A stretch of 64,000 nt of DNA, taken from contig NZ_CP036281.1 of assembly GCF_007750395.1 (NCBI RefSeq), forward strand, positions 1,451,001 to 1,515,000, given 5' to 3'. Under the pieces are notes generated by a model. It searched no databases and was not told the origin of the DNA. It worked only from the letters and a program-made list of their open reading frames with translations. Positions 44,219 to 53,087 of this stretch are shown piece after piece (the first letter of the stretch is position 1; every line of letters begins with the position of its first letter). Both the position numbers and the translations under genes were made by a program. The stretch is from Polystyrenella longa. Lineage in GTDB: Bacteria > Planctomycetota > Planctomycetia > Planctomycetales > Planctomycetaceae.

Positions 44219-45970
44219 TCAAAACCCAACCCCGTCCACTTCTTCTGACTTCCTGGGATCATTCACTCCGCGCATGCCTTCTTCCGTTCTCACCGTTGCT
44301 TGTACGGCGGTGATGATGTCTCGTATCTTTACATCGTGACCGAGGGTCAAGAGCGACGCGGCGTGTTCGGTGAAGAGGGTTGGTTCCAGGTAGAGCGTGT
44401 TGGGGATCCATTGATGATGCAGGCGCGGGGAACTGACCGCTTGTTTGATCGGTTCGTCCCAGAGGACTCGGTGCAGAATGACTTGCCAGGTGCCGCTGAT
44501 GATGCGGGGACCGCCCGAGCCACCGACGGCCAGAACGGCCTTGCCCTCTTTCACCATGATCGTGGGAGACATACTCGACAGCGGTTTTTTACCCGGCTCA
44601 ATACTGTTGGCCGCGCTTTGAATTAAACCGAACGCATTCGGGACCCCGGGCACGGCGGCGAAGTCGTCCATCTCGTTATTCAGCACAATGCCATACTCCG
44701 GCACCACGACCAGGCTGCCGAACTGCGTATTCACTGTTTCCGTACAGGCGACTGCGTTTCCCCATTGATCCATGATCGAAATGTGACTCGTCCCCGCATC
44801 TTCGACAGGAAGAAACGAACCATAAGATTCGAGCGGTTTCGTGCCGTTCATGAGGATCGACTTCGCCCGGTTCTGCAAGCGTTCTGTTGAAAGCAGATCG
44901 TCGAGCGGAACATCGACAAAGTCGGTATCTCCCAGGAATCGGGCACGGTCGGCGAAGGCATGTTTACTCGCTTCCACCAACAGATGCAGGAAGAGGGGGT
45001 CCTCTATGCTGGCGAACTGTTTCCAACCTTCCGGATGCAATTGAGCATACGCTTCGAGCGTTCCCAGAATTTGCAGAATGACAATTCCACCGCTGGAGGG
45101 GGGAGGCATCGTGTAGACGGTGTGGTTTTGAAATTCACCTTGCAACGGTTGGCGTTCGACGGGTTGATAGTTCTTCAGATCAGCCAACGTCATTATTCCC
45201 CCAGAACGCCGCACGGTGTCAACGATGGCTTCGGCAACAGGGCCGGTGTAAAAGGCATTCGGTCCTTCCTGGGCAATCAGTTCCAGAACTTCCTTTTGCG
45301 GTGAATGAAAAGGGCGGTTGTCCGTCCAGGGGATGCCCCGGTTCAGGTAGTTTTTCCAGAGAGGTTCAAATCGGGTTCGCAAACCGGCGTGCCGGGTAAA
45401 CAGGTCGATGAGATCGGCCTGTTCTGCCTGAGCGTGGTGATCGACGGTGATCCCCTGATTGCACAACTCGATCGCGGGCGCGAGGACTTGCTGCAACGTC
45501 AGTTTTCCATATTTCTGCTGAGCCTCGCAGAGCCCGGCCACTGTCCCCGGAATCCCCACGGCCAAACCACCCACGCGGCTGGGGTTCAGTTCGTCTGGAT
45601 GATTTTCCTTGGGGCCGGGCTGAAACATATTGCTGCGGGAATGTTCCGGGGCTGTTTCGCGATAGTCGAGGACGAGTGCTTTTTCCTCCTCGGCCAGCCA
45701 GACGACCATAAACCCGCCTCCGCCGATTCCGCAGCTACCGGGTCTTACGACAGAGAGGGCGAACGAGGTCGCCACGCAGGCGTCTACGGCGTTGCCTCCC
45801 TGTTTGAGAATGGTCAGCCCCGCTTCCGCCGCCAGCGGATGGTCCGCAGCCACGACACCTTGAGAGAACCATTTATCGTCGGTGAGGTCAGCATTCACGG
45901 CGGGCAGGTCTCCCAGGGAAAGAGCGAGCGGTGTGCAACAGTAGAACAGTATTCGAAGCCAGGAATGCAT
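44219..45970 (-). CDS. ggt: Gamma-glutamyltransferase
   Basis: 583 residues with an N-terminal signal peptide. It transfers or hydrolyses the gamma-glutamyl group of glutathione and related compounds in the periplasm after autocleavage into two subunits. The autocleavage/nucleophile threonine is Thr394 in EDAGTSHISIMD. Arg104 in DYRETAP binds the alpha-carboxylate. SSMSPTIMV and GGSGGPRI form the oxyanion and gamma-glutamyl pocket, and the NMF and TVAGLCEA regions also fit. Length is typical for bacterial GGT. Stands alone on the minus strand. Confidence 0.94.
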   Translation of the reverse strand: MHSWLRILFYCCTPLALSLGDLPAVNADLTDDKWFSQGVVAADHPLAAEAGLTILKQGGNAVDACVATSFALSVVRPGSCGIGGGGFMVVWLAEEEKALVLDYRETAPEHSRSNMFQPGPKENHPDELNPSRVGGLAVGIPGTVAGLCEAQQKYGKLTLQQVLAPAIELCNQGITVDHHAQAEQADLIDLFTRHAGLRTRFEPLWKNYLNRGIPWTDNRPFHSPQKEVLELIAQEGPNAFYTGPVAEAIVDTVRRSGGIMTLADLKNYQPVERQPLQGEFQNHTVYTMPPPSSGGIVILQILGTLEAYAQLHPEGWKQFASIEDPLFLHLLVEASKHAFADRARFLGDTDFVDVPLDDLLSTERLQNRAKSILMNGTKPLESYGSFLPVEDAGTSHISIMDQWGNAVACTETVNTQFGSLVVVPEYGIVLNNEMDDFAAVPGVPNAFGLIQSAANSIEPGKKPLSSMSPTIMVKEGKAVLAVGGSGGPRIISGTWQVILHRVLWDEPIKQAVSSPRLHHQWIPNTLYLEPTLFTEHAASLLTLGHDVKIRDIITAVQATVRTEEGMRGVNDPRKSEEVDGVGF

Positions 45971-46105
45971 GAGCCGAAGATCCTGCGAAATAAGGGCAAA
46001 ATGGACGGGAAATAGAGGAGAAACCAGTCATTTTCCCACCGAGTCCAGCGGTTCCCCTCGCGGAAGGCCGATTGCATTATTATAGTGAGGAACCAGTGCG
46101 GGTGG

Positions 46106-46128
46106 CACTGCTGGCTGGCCCGGCAGTG
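46106..46128. repeat. Hairpin R3 copy (CACTGCTGG core)
   Basis: CACTGCTGG-CTGGC-CCGGCAGTG, a 9-bp stem with one G-T pair, in the 359-bp region between divergent ggt and mtaB. It belongs to the same family as 17818-17840. Nothing else recognisable lies in that region. Confidence 0.65.
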
Positions 46129-46329
46129 GGATTAGGCAGGACGTTGCCAATGTTTCTTGTGCACGCTGCCTGAAGTGATCAACACCCATTAACAGCTTGC
46201 AGGAATGATCCGAGTACAATCTCTGTAAAGTTGTATTTTCTGATTCATCGACTATCGAAATAAGTGAGCGATAGAACACCCCGCTGGCTAAGCCAGTCGT
46301 GTCACCCGCTTTAAGGTTAGACCAACGTC

Positions 46330-47655
46330 ATGTCCACGCTCAAGTGCAAACTGGTGACCCTCGGTTGCAAGGTGAACCAGTACGAAACACAACTCGTACA
46401 GGAAACGCTTTTGCAGAACGGGTACGAACTTGCCCGCGATGAAGAAGCGGCCGATCTCTGCGTGGTCAATACGTGCACGGTGACCAATACGGGCGATTCC
46501 AAATCGCGGCAGGTCATTCGTCGTCTGGCGAAAGACAACCCTGCCGCCAAAACCATCGTGATGGGCTGTTACGCCACCCGCGACCCCGAAATGGTGAGCA
46601 CACTTCCGAATGTTTTCGAAGTCGTGACCGACAAACGGGAACTGCCGGATGTCTTCAACCGGCTCGGCATTAACGAAATGCCCAACGGCATCAGCTACTT
46701 CGACGGACGCCACCGTGCGTTTGTGAAAGTTCAGGATGGCTGCATCCTGCGTTGCACCTACTGCATCATTCCCTCAGTCCGGCCCGGTTTGCGAAGTCGA
46801 CCCGCCATCGATATCGTCGAAGAAGTCAAACGGTTGCTGGGAAATGGTTACCGGGAGATCGTGTTGAGCGGTATTCATGTCGGTCACTACGGTGTCGATA
46901 CGACGCGCGGAAAATCGGGACTGCCGCCGTATCGCATCTGGGATCTCTTTGAAGAACTCGACCGGATTCCGGGTGACTGGCGAATGCGACTGTCGAGTAT
47001 CGAAGCTCCAGAGATCAACGAAGAATTCATCTCTGCTGCGGCCAATTGCGAACACCTTTGCCCACAGTTTCATCCGGCACTACAGAGCGGATCGGAAACA
47101 GTCTTGCGTCGGATGCGTCGTCGTTATTCCATCTCCAAGTTTCTCGACAAGATTGAAATGATGCGCGAGCGACTGGTGAAACCGTCGTTCACGACTGATG
47201 TTATTGTTGGTTTTCCCGGCGAGACCGAAGCCGAGTTTGAAGAGACGATGGAATCCTGCCGACAAGCCCGCTTCATCAAGACACACGTCTTCCCCTACAG
47301 TCAACGTAAGGGAACTCCCGCCGCGAAATTTGAGGATCAGGTTCCTCCCGAAGTTCGTAAAGAACGGTGCCAGCGACTGGCGAATCTGGAACGCGACCTG
47401 GCTCTGCAGAACTACGAAGAACTGGTTGAAGACAATCTCGAGGTACTCGTCGAACGGGAATGCGAGGATCGTCCCGGTTGGGTCCGTGGTACGGATCGCC
47501 GATACGCTCCGGTGGAGTTACCTGGTTCAACCGCCGACGTAGGGAACTTTGTCGTCGCCAATGGCCTCTCCGCCACCCGAGACGGTATCACTGCCGAACG
47601 AATCACGCCCATGCGGGAAACCGAAACGGAGTCGATGGTGAAACTGGAATTGTGA
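46330..47655 (+). CDS. mtaB: tRNA t6A37 methylthiotransferase MtaB
   Basis: 441 residues. Radical-SAM enzyme converting t6A37 to ms2t6A in tRNAs reading ANN codons. The N-terminal UPF0004 domain has its three cluster cysteines (Cys13 in LGCKVN, Cys49 in NTCTVT, Cys80 in GCYA). The radical-SAM cluster motif CILRCTYC (Cys138, 142, 145) follows. A C-terminal TRAM-like domain begins around 370. LGCKVNQYETQ is diagnostic of MtaB over MiaB or RimO. tmk and a methyltransferase gene follow on the same strand, separated by 136 bp containing hairpin R4b. Confidence 0.95.
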   Translation: MSTLKCKLVTLGCKVNQYETQLVQETLLQNGYELARDEEAADLCVVNTCTVTNTGDSKSRQVIRRLAKDNPAAKTIVMGCYATRDPEMVSTLPNVFEVVTDKRELPDVFNRLGINEMPNGISYFDGRHRAFVKVQDGCILRCTYCIIPSVRPGLRSRPAIDIVEEVKRLLGNGYREIVLSGIHVGHYGVDTTRGKSGLPPYRIWDLFEELDRIPGDWRMRLSSIEAPEINEEFISAAANCEHLCPQFHPALQSGSETVLRRMRRRYSISKFLDKIEMMRERLVKPSFTTDVIVGFPGETEAEFEETMESCRQARFIKTHVFPYSQRKGTPAAKFEDQVPPEVRKERCQRLANLERDLALQNYEELVEDNLEVLVERECEDRPGWVRGTDRRYAPVELPGSTADVGNFVVANGLSATRDGITAERITPMRETETESMVKLEL

Positions 47656-47705
47656 TTCTTTCCAACCGGGAATTAATAACAATACATAATGACCATCGAG
47701 GGTAG

Positions 47706-47733
47706 CCCGGACAATCTTGAAGAGTTGTCCGGG
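47706..47733. repeat. REP-like hairpin R4b
   Basis: CCCGGACAA-(10 nt)-TTGTCCGGG, a perfect 9-bp stem followed by TCGC. Compared with R4a (41482-41509) the stem shows a compensatory A-T to G-C change and the same 10-nt loop length. It lies between mtaB and tmk. Confidence 0.75.
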
Positions 47734-47791
47734 TCGCACAGCTCTTATTCGATTTACATTGCATATAAAACACGATTAGAAAGCCAACCCA

Positions 47792-48463
47792 GTGCTTATC
47801 GCGATCGAAGGAATCGATGGTTCCGGAAAAGGAACCCAGGCGAAGTTACTGCTCGAATCATTTCGTCAAACGGGACGTTCGGCCGAGTTGATCAGCTTTC
47901 CGCAATACGACGCGACTTTGTTCGGTCGTGCGATTGGTGATTTTCTTAATGGCCGGTTTGGTGCCCTGGACGAAGTGAATCCTTTCCTCGTTTCACTGCT
48001 GTATGCCGGTGATCGATTCGAGTCTAAAAAGAAACTGGAAGGGGCCTTGGCTCAGTGTGAGTTTGTCATTCTCGACCGGTATGTGGCTTCGAACATTGCG
48101 CATCAGGGATCTAAAGTTCCTGTCGAGGAACGAGCGGAACTCATTAGCTGGATCAAACAGATCGAGTTTGAAATCTATCAACTTCCCAAACCCGACCTCG
48201 TCGTGCATCTTGACCTGCCCGTCGCTGCGGCTCAGGAATTAATCAGCCGCAAATCAAAACGGACTTATACAGACAAAGCGGCCGATCTACAGGAAGCGGA
48301 TGCCAATTACCTGTCCGGCGTCCGGGATGTCTACTGCGAGTTGGCCGTCAGTGAACGGAACTGGTCGCAGATCAACTGCTATAACGAAACCACAGAATCG
48401 ATTCGGTCACTCGAGGAAATTCATCGCGAGTTACTCGGTCTGTTCAGCGGCAAATCAAATTAA
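47792..48463 (+). CDS. tmk: Thymidylate kinase
   Basis: 223 residues from a GTG start. dTMP to dTDP phosphorylation. P-loop EGIDGSGKGTQ (6-16), the DR(Y/W) motif in ILDRYVASNIAHQG, and a lid region RKSKRTYTDKAADLQE. The lysine/arginine placement fits the family, though the sequence is closer to eukaryote/archaea-like TMPKs in parts (FPQYDATLFGRAIGDFLNG). The gene is only 14 bp upstream of the methyltransferase gene, so the two are co-transcribed. Confidence 0.92.
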   Translation: MLIAIEGIDGSGKGTQAKLLLESFRQTGRSAELISFPQYDATLFGRAIGDFLNGRFGALDEVNPFLVSLLYAGDRFESKKKLEGALAQCEFVILDRYVASNIAHQGSKVPVEERAELISWIKQIEFEIYQLPKPDLVVHLDLPVAAAQELISRKSKRTYTDKAADLQEADANYLSGVRDVYCELAVSERNWSQINCYNETTESIRSLEEIHRELLGLFSGKSN

Positions 48464-48477
48464 AGCGGAAAGTCACC

Positions 48478-49257
48478 ATGGAAATCATTGAAGGTCACAT
48501 TTACGACTATCCCCGCTATTACGACCTCGTCTACGGTTCCGACTGGAAGGCTGAGTTTGATTTCCTCACGGGCTGCTTTGCGAAGTACTCGAAGAAGCCT
48601 GTCCAGCGGTTGTTCGAGCCTGCCTGCGGCACGGGTCGACTGTTGATCAAATTTGCCCAGAAAGGGTACGAAGTCGCCGGTAACGACTTGAACGAGAAGG
48701 CGATCAAATTCTGCAACGAACGATTGGTGCGACATGGGTATCCCGCATCTGCGTTCGTGGGTGATATGGCTGATTATAAAGTCAAACAGAAATACGATGC
48801 TGCCTTCAACATGATCAACAGCTTCCGACATCTGCCTACAGAGAAAACGGCCGAAGCCCATTTCCATTGCGTGGCCGATTCCTTGAAAAAGGGAGGAATC
48901 TACTACATCGGTTTGCATCTGACCCCCACCAAGGGAGAGTCTACCGACCACGAGGAATGGCTCGCCCGCCGTGGCAATCTCACCGTCATCTCCAGCTTAT
49001 GGTCCGACGGGATCGATTTCAAAACGCGTGAAGAAAAGATCGGTATGTCTTACCAGGTCTACACGCCGTTAAAAGGCTTCCGCATTGTCGATGACATGAT
49101 CTACAGGACCTACACGGCAGAACAGTTTCTCAAACTGATCAAAAAGACCGACTGCTTTGAAATCGAAGAGACGTATGACTTCTGTTACGAACTCGATAAT
49201 CCCATCGAAATCGATAGTCAGACAGAAGATACTGTATTCGTCTTACGGAAAAAGTGA
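48478..49257 (+). CDS. Class I SAM-dependent methyltransferase
   Basis: 259 residues. The SAM-binding motif I is EPACGTGRLL (47-56), followed by an acidic residue in GNDLNEKAI and motif IV-like DAAFNMINSFRHL. The N-terminal YDYPRYYDLVYG is typical of the Methyltransf_25-type family acting on small molecules. Substrate unknown. Located 14 bp after tmk with the SD probably in AAAGCGGAAAG just upstream. Confidence 0.85.
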   Translation: MEIIEGHIYDYPRYYDLVYGSDWKAEFDFLTGCFAKYSKKPVQRLFEPACGTGRLLIKFAQKGYEVAGNDLNEKAIKFCNERLVRHGYPASAFVGDMADYKVKQKYDAAFNMINSFRHLPTEKTAEAHFHCVADSLKKGGIYYIGLHLTPTKGESTDHEEWLARRGNLTVISSLWSDGIDFKTREEKIGMSYQVYTPLKGFRIVDDMIYRTYTAEQFLKLIKKTDCFEIEETYDFCYELDNPIEIDSQTEDTVFVLRKK

Positions 49258-49342
49258 CGGTCCAATCTATCTGAAGTTCTGAAAAAACTTAAGATCCGCC
49301 TGCCCCCCGCGAACGTTCCCCTGTCTGGATGAAATTGCGCAA

Positions 49343-49375
49343 CACGTTTTGCAATATACGTTTTACAATAAACGT
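49343..49375 (+). promoter_or_regulatory. Tandem 14-bp direct repeats upstream of the AIM24-type gene
   Basis: CACGTTTTGCAATA (49343-49356), TACGTTTTACAATA (49357-49370) and AACGT (49371-49375) make 2.4 copies with a 14-bp period, ending 28 bp before the ATG. The spacing is not an integral number of helical turns, but this is a natural place for a regulator to bind. No clear -35/-10 pair was found around it. Confidence 0.5.
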
Positions 49376-49403
49376 ACAGAACTCTAAGTAAGAGGAGCCA
49401 CTA

Positions 49404-50192
49404 ATGCGGAACAGTCATGAGATCGACTATGAGATTTTTGGGGATGACCTGCAGATCGTGGAGGTGGAACTCGATCCGGGAGAAACCGTGATCGCGGAAG
49501 CGGGGGCCATGAACTACATGGAAGACGGTATCACCTTCGAAGCACGTCTGGGTGACGGTTCACAACCTCAGCAGGGTTTCTTCTCCAAAGCATTCAGCGC
49601 AGCGGGCCGAATGGCGACGGGGGAATCACTCTTTATGACCCACTTCACAAATGAGGCACGCGACAAACGAAAAGTCGCGTTTGCCGCTCCGTATCCGGGT
49701 CGGATTGTGCCTCTTGAACTCAGCCAGGTGGGCGGTCAGTTTACCTGTCAGAAAGACGCCTTTCTCTGTGCGGCCCTGGGAACCCAATTGTCCGTGGCTT
49801 TTAATAAGAAACTGGGCACGGGGTTCTTTGGGGGAGAAGGGTTCATCCTGCAGAAACTCGAAGGGGACGGGCGCTCCTTCATTCATGCTGGTGGAATGAT
49901 CATCAAAAAGAAGTTGGCGGGCGAGACATTGGTTGTCGACACGGGTTGTCTCGTCGGATTTACTGAAGGCATTCAGTACGACATCCAACGGTCGGGCGGA
50001 TTGAAGTCGATGGTCTTTGGAGGGGAAGGGATGTTCCTCGCCCGCATGAGCGGACATGGAACTGTGCTGCTTCAGAGTTTGCCCTTCTCGCGACTGGCCG
50101 ACCGGATTATCCGTCACGCTCCGTCGATGGGAGGCAGCAGCACTGGAGAAGGCTCAGTGCTAGGCAGATTTGGGAACCTCTTCGGCGACTGA
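49404..50192 (+). CDS. AIM24 / TIGR00266 family protein
   Basis: 262 residues. The family has an all-beta trimeric fold of unknown biochemical role (related to mitochondrial AIM24 and tellurite-resistance-like TerD neighbours in some annotations). Characteristic segments are [26 protein letters not shown], and the repeated-strand region [24 protein letters not shown]...[29 protein letters not shown]. No signal peptide. SD AAGAGGAG is well placed about 8 nt before the ATG. Monocistronic; 14-bp direct repeats upstream suggest specific regulation. Confidence 0.9.
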   Translation: MRNSHEIDYEIFGDDLQIVEVELDPGETVIAEAGAMNYMEDGITFEARLGDGSQPQQGFFSKAFSAAGRMATGESLFMTHFTNEARDKRKVAFAAPYPGRIVPLELSQVGGQFTCQKDAFLCAALGTQLSVAFNKKLGTGFFGGEGFILQKLEGDGRSFIHAGGMIIKKKLAGETLVVDTGCLVGFTEGIQYDIQRSGGLKSMVFGGEGMFLARMSGHGTVLLQSLPFSRLADRIIRHAPSMGGSSTGEGSVLGRFGNLFGD

Positions 50193-50235
50193 TAATGCTT
50201 GTTTTGTTTTGGCACCTGGTTTGAGTCAGGGCATC

Positions 50236-50276
50236 AAAAAAAAATACCCCGACCAGTCCAGAGGACTGATCGGGGG
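50236..50276 (-). terminator. Rho-independent terminator after the YHS-like gene
   Basis: Hairpin CCCCGA-AGTCC with GGACT-TCGGGG (50247-50275, two unpaired bases per arm) followed on the minus strand by TATTTTTTTTT (A-run 50236-50244 on plus). It could also stop plus-strand transcripts of the AIM24-type gene inefficiently. Confidence 0.88.
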
Positions 50277-50343
50277 CAAATCTTCGTTAGGGATTTATAT
50301 TGATCGTTTCTTCAGGTGAGAATGAGAAGAGACGATTTGATTA

Positions 50344-52485
50344 TCAATAGATCTCAGACAGGTATTCATGTGGCGTCCGACGGAAAGATTCTTTCGTCTT
50401 ATTGCTGGCGAACAGATACAGACGTCCGCGATACCAGAGTGAATAGACGGCAGAACCTTCGGTCTGGTAAGCAAAGGATGTTTCCAACACAATGTCGTTT
50501 CCGTTGTTAGCCGGAGTATAAAGTTCCGGGTTTTGTTGGAACATCTGCTTCGCACTGGCAGAAGTGAACCAAAAGACTTTCGTGTCGTAAACGGCTCGGA
50601 ACTGGGGTAGACCTTCGACCAGTTTTAATTGGTTCCGCAAAGTGATCGGGCAGAAACGGGCGAGACCGGGAGTCTCTCTCACATTTTCAACATCGACGAT
50701 TCCCGTCGCCACTTCCGGTCTGCTGACATCCTGGAAATCATTATCCAGCTGGAAACTTTCGCGACGAGTGTTCAAGTCTGCTACTGGTTTTTTCATAGGT
50801 ACGGCGGCTGCGTCAAACAGTGTCTCGTCCAGTTGACCTGGCTCGCTTGGCGAGAGACGGTATTCGCCCCGCTGTTCAGCCGGCTGGGCTTGAACGGTTG
50901 ACTGGGTCGGAGCCTGTTCGGTCTCTTCTAAATCCATCAGGAATGGAGATTCCATATCGACCGTCTGCGTCGCTGCTTCAAGTGGTTCCTGAATCGGTGC
51001 GGCTGTCGAAGTAGTGATTGGACCTTCATGTGCCTTCAGTTCCAGTCGGATTGGCTCTTCTTCGTTAGCGATGAAGGGAACCTCGGCGGAAACTTCTGGT
51101 GTTCGTTCCTGATTCAGTTGCTGTTGGGCAACATTCAACGTAGGCGACTCTAGTTCCAGATCAAGCGACTCTTCCATTGGTTCTTCTTCGAAGTCACCAA
51201 ACGCATTCATGAGATCCATCTCGATGCGTCCTGGTTGTTGGACCAGAACTTCTTCGGGAAGCTCTTTTTTAACTGTTTCGGTTGCTCTTTCGACGACGAC
51301 CTGACCGAAAGGGCTCGGTTCCATCGCGGGTGCTTCGTCATCCGAACTGTCGTCTGCAAAGGCGTCATTCAGCAAGGCACCAAAATCTTCGGAGTCCTCT
51401 TCGGACTGATGAGGCAACTTGGTAGTGAGGTTACGTGTGGAGCCTTCTACTGGTGACAATTCGATTCGTCGCTTCGCTGGCGTGGCAGCGGTCTGCTGTT
51501 GCTGCTGCAGGTTCTGCTCGAACGGATTTTGTTTCACCGTCAATCTTCCCGCCGCCTGAGTCTGTGGGCGAGGGACCGCCTGCTTTGTCTGTGCGACATT
51601 TGCAGGCTGGGTTGCGGGAGTGTTTTGCGGTAACCGTGGTTGTGTTTGATTAGCCTGTACCTGTTTTGTAGGAGGCTGGTTCGGTATTGCTGGGTTTGTA
51701 CCCGTAACTTGAGGTGCCGGTTGTGGCTGCTCATTCGAGCCAATTCCAAGTTTGCCGAAGAATCGTTTGAAGGCGTTCGGCTTACGAGGTTCTACGGGCG
51801 CAGTTCCCGTCTGTCGATAGTCTGATCCGGTAGAAGTCGAACGACTTCCTTTTCCAGCGGAAAGATAATTCGGACGATAGAAGGTGCTATCCTCGACCGA
51901 CTCGAACTGCGGTTCCGCTGAGGGAGACTGCGTCGACTGTGCCGTGTTTTGAGGAGATTGGTTTTGCTGTGGTGGAGTGACAACTGCTTCTGGTCGATGT
52001 GCTGGAAGGTCGGGCATTTCCCGTCCGTCGGCTTCGTAAAGTTTTCGCAACTCCGCATTAATGTCTGATGTACGTCCGGTAGGACGGGAACTGCCTGCAA
52101 CTGTTTGCAACTGCTGATCCTGCATCACTCCGTAAGGAGAACGGGACTGTCGAACAGGACGACTTTCAGCGACGAGCCGACTCTGGAGAACGGGTAGTAA
52201 TCGCGCCGGTTGATTCATCGTTCGCAACGGGGTTCGCAGCTGTATTTGTTGCGGAGGCTGCGATCGTACCTGTGACTGAGGAAGCTGATTGCTGTTCACC
52301 TGGCTTCCACGCTGCCGTTGCAACTGGTTGTACTGTGAGGTCGCCGCAGATTGTTGCGCAGAGGATCTTATTTGAACGCTGGGCCGCGAGGGGGGAGGGG
52401 CCGCTAATGCAGAGAGAGTCATCAGCGATAGGGTGCTCAGGGCGAGCGCGAAGGTCTTGGTGTGGTGACTATTAATTGAGCTCAT
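50344..52485 (-). CDS. Secreted Gln/Pro-rich protein with C-terminal YHS-like domains
   Basis: 713 residues from the ATG at 52485, which has AGGAG 8 nt upstream; closer ATG/GTG codons at 52491/52494 are spaced poorly. Signal peptide (LALSTLSLMTLSALAA). Residues ~25-350 are Gln/Pro/Thr/Ser-rich and disordered; ~350-560 are acidic with recurring short linear motifs. The last ~107 residues form two YHS-like units: CPITLR...GLPQFRAVYDTKVFWFTSASAKQMFQQNPELY followed by GSAVYSLWYRGRLYLFASNKTKESFRRTPHEYL. YHS domains usually sense or carry metal, but only one Cys remains here. Function unknown; periplasmic or surface location likely. Confidence 0.8.
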   Translation of the reverse strand: MSSINSHHTKTFALALSTLSLMTLSALAAPPPSRPSVQIRSSAQQSAATSQYNQLQRQRGSQVNSNQLPQSQVRSQPPQQIQLRTPLRTMNQPARLLPVLQSRLVAESRPVRQSRSPYGVMQDQQLQTVAGSSRPTGRTSDINAELRKLYEADGREMPDLPAHRPEAVVTPPQQNQSPQNTAQSTQSPSAEPQFESVEDSTFYRPNYLSAGKGSRSTSTGSDYRQTGTAPVEPRKPNAFKRFFGKLGIGSNEQPQPAPQVTGTNPAIPNQPPTKQVQANQTQPRLPQNTPATQPANVAQTKQAVPRPQTQAAGRLTVKQNPFEQNLQQQQQTAATPAKRRIELSPVEGSTRNLTTKLPHQSEEDSEDFGALLNDAFADDSSDDEAPAMEPSPFGQVVVERATETVKKELPEEVLVQQPGRIEMDLMNAFGDFEEEPMEESLDLELESPTLNVAQQQLNQERTPEVSAEVPFIANEEEPIRLELKAHEGPITTSTAAPIQEPLEAATQTVDMESPFLMDLEETEQAPTQSTVQAQPAEQRGEYRLSPSEPGQLDETLFDAAAVPMKKPVADLNTRRESFQLDNDFQDVSRPEVATGIVDVENVRETPGLARFCPITLRNQLKLVEGLPQFRAVYDTKVFWFTSASAKQMFQQNPELYTPANNGNDIVLETSFAYQTEGSAVYSLWYRGRLYLFASNKTKESFRRTPHEYLSEIY

Positions 52486-52971
52486 GCTCATCACTCCTGT
52501 GTGGTTCCGAGACAGAAGTCGGTCAGAACCTGTTCGTCGATGCGGTTTATGAGTGTTTGGGTAGGAAATCCAGTGTTCGAATCGCGTTTCGCGTCACGTA
52601 TTCAGAGAGTCAATCTGTCTGACTGAATCTGAAACAGAAACGGGTGCAATGTTGCACTCCCTCAGCGCACGTTACATAATCAGCGCTCTATCACTGTTTT
52701 TATCGTCGTATCGGTCAGACAAGGTTTGACACCTCTGCTGATTCGAACGAGAAAAAACAGGATTAATCGGCAAGGTGGTCAATCTTTGCCGGTAGTCTGT
52801 AGAGGACCTGTTTTGACTATTGTGATATGCAGTGTGCTGCAGCAGAATAAGTCAGCGCGCGAAGAAACAGGATTGGTTCCTAAATATATGCTGTTTGGTA
52901 AGTCAGGACGCTGATTGGAGAATCACAAGGGCAGGTCGACAGACTTGAGTTTTGCGGAAATCTGATCAACT
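52486..52971. other. Intergenic region between the YHS-like gene and R1 copy D
   Basis: 486 bp, no supported gene. A 62-codon plus frame at 52726-52914 lacks an SD and protein character. The promoter of the minus-strand YHS-like gene should lie near 52500-52700. Confidence 0.4.
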
Positions 52972-53080
52972 GAAGTGGATCACATCTTACCGTAGCGGAT
53001 TCAGGCGGCGCAAAACCACGTTATAAAGAACTTTTAGCGTTCGGTTGCCGCCACACTTAATTATGGACAAGATCTAAAGG
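52972..53080. repeat. Dispersed fold-back element R1, copy D (diverged)
   Basis: Alignable to copies A-C over its whole length but clearly diverged: CACATCTTACCGTAGCGG, GGCGGCG, AAAGAACTTTTAGCG, GCCGCCACACTTA and GATCTAA keep the order and spacing. It ends directly at the putative SD of sppA (AAAGGAAACGAG), so it occupies the immediate 5' region of that gene. Confidence 0.7.
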
Positions 53081-53087
53081 AAACGAG

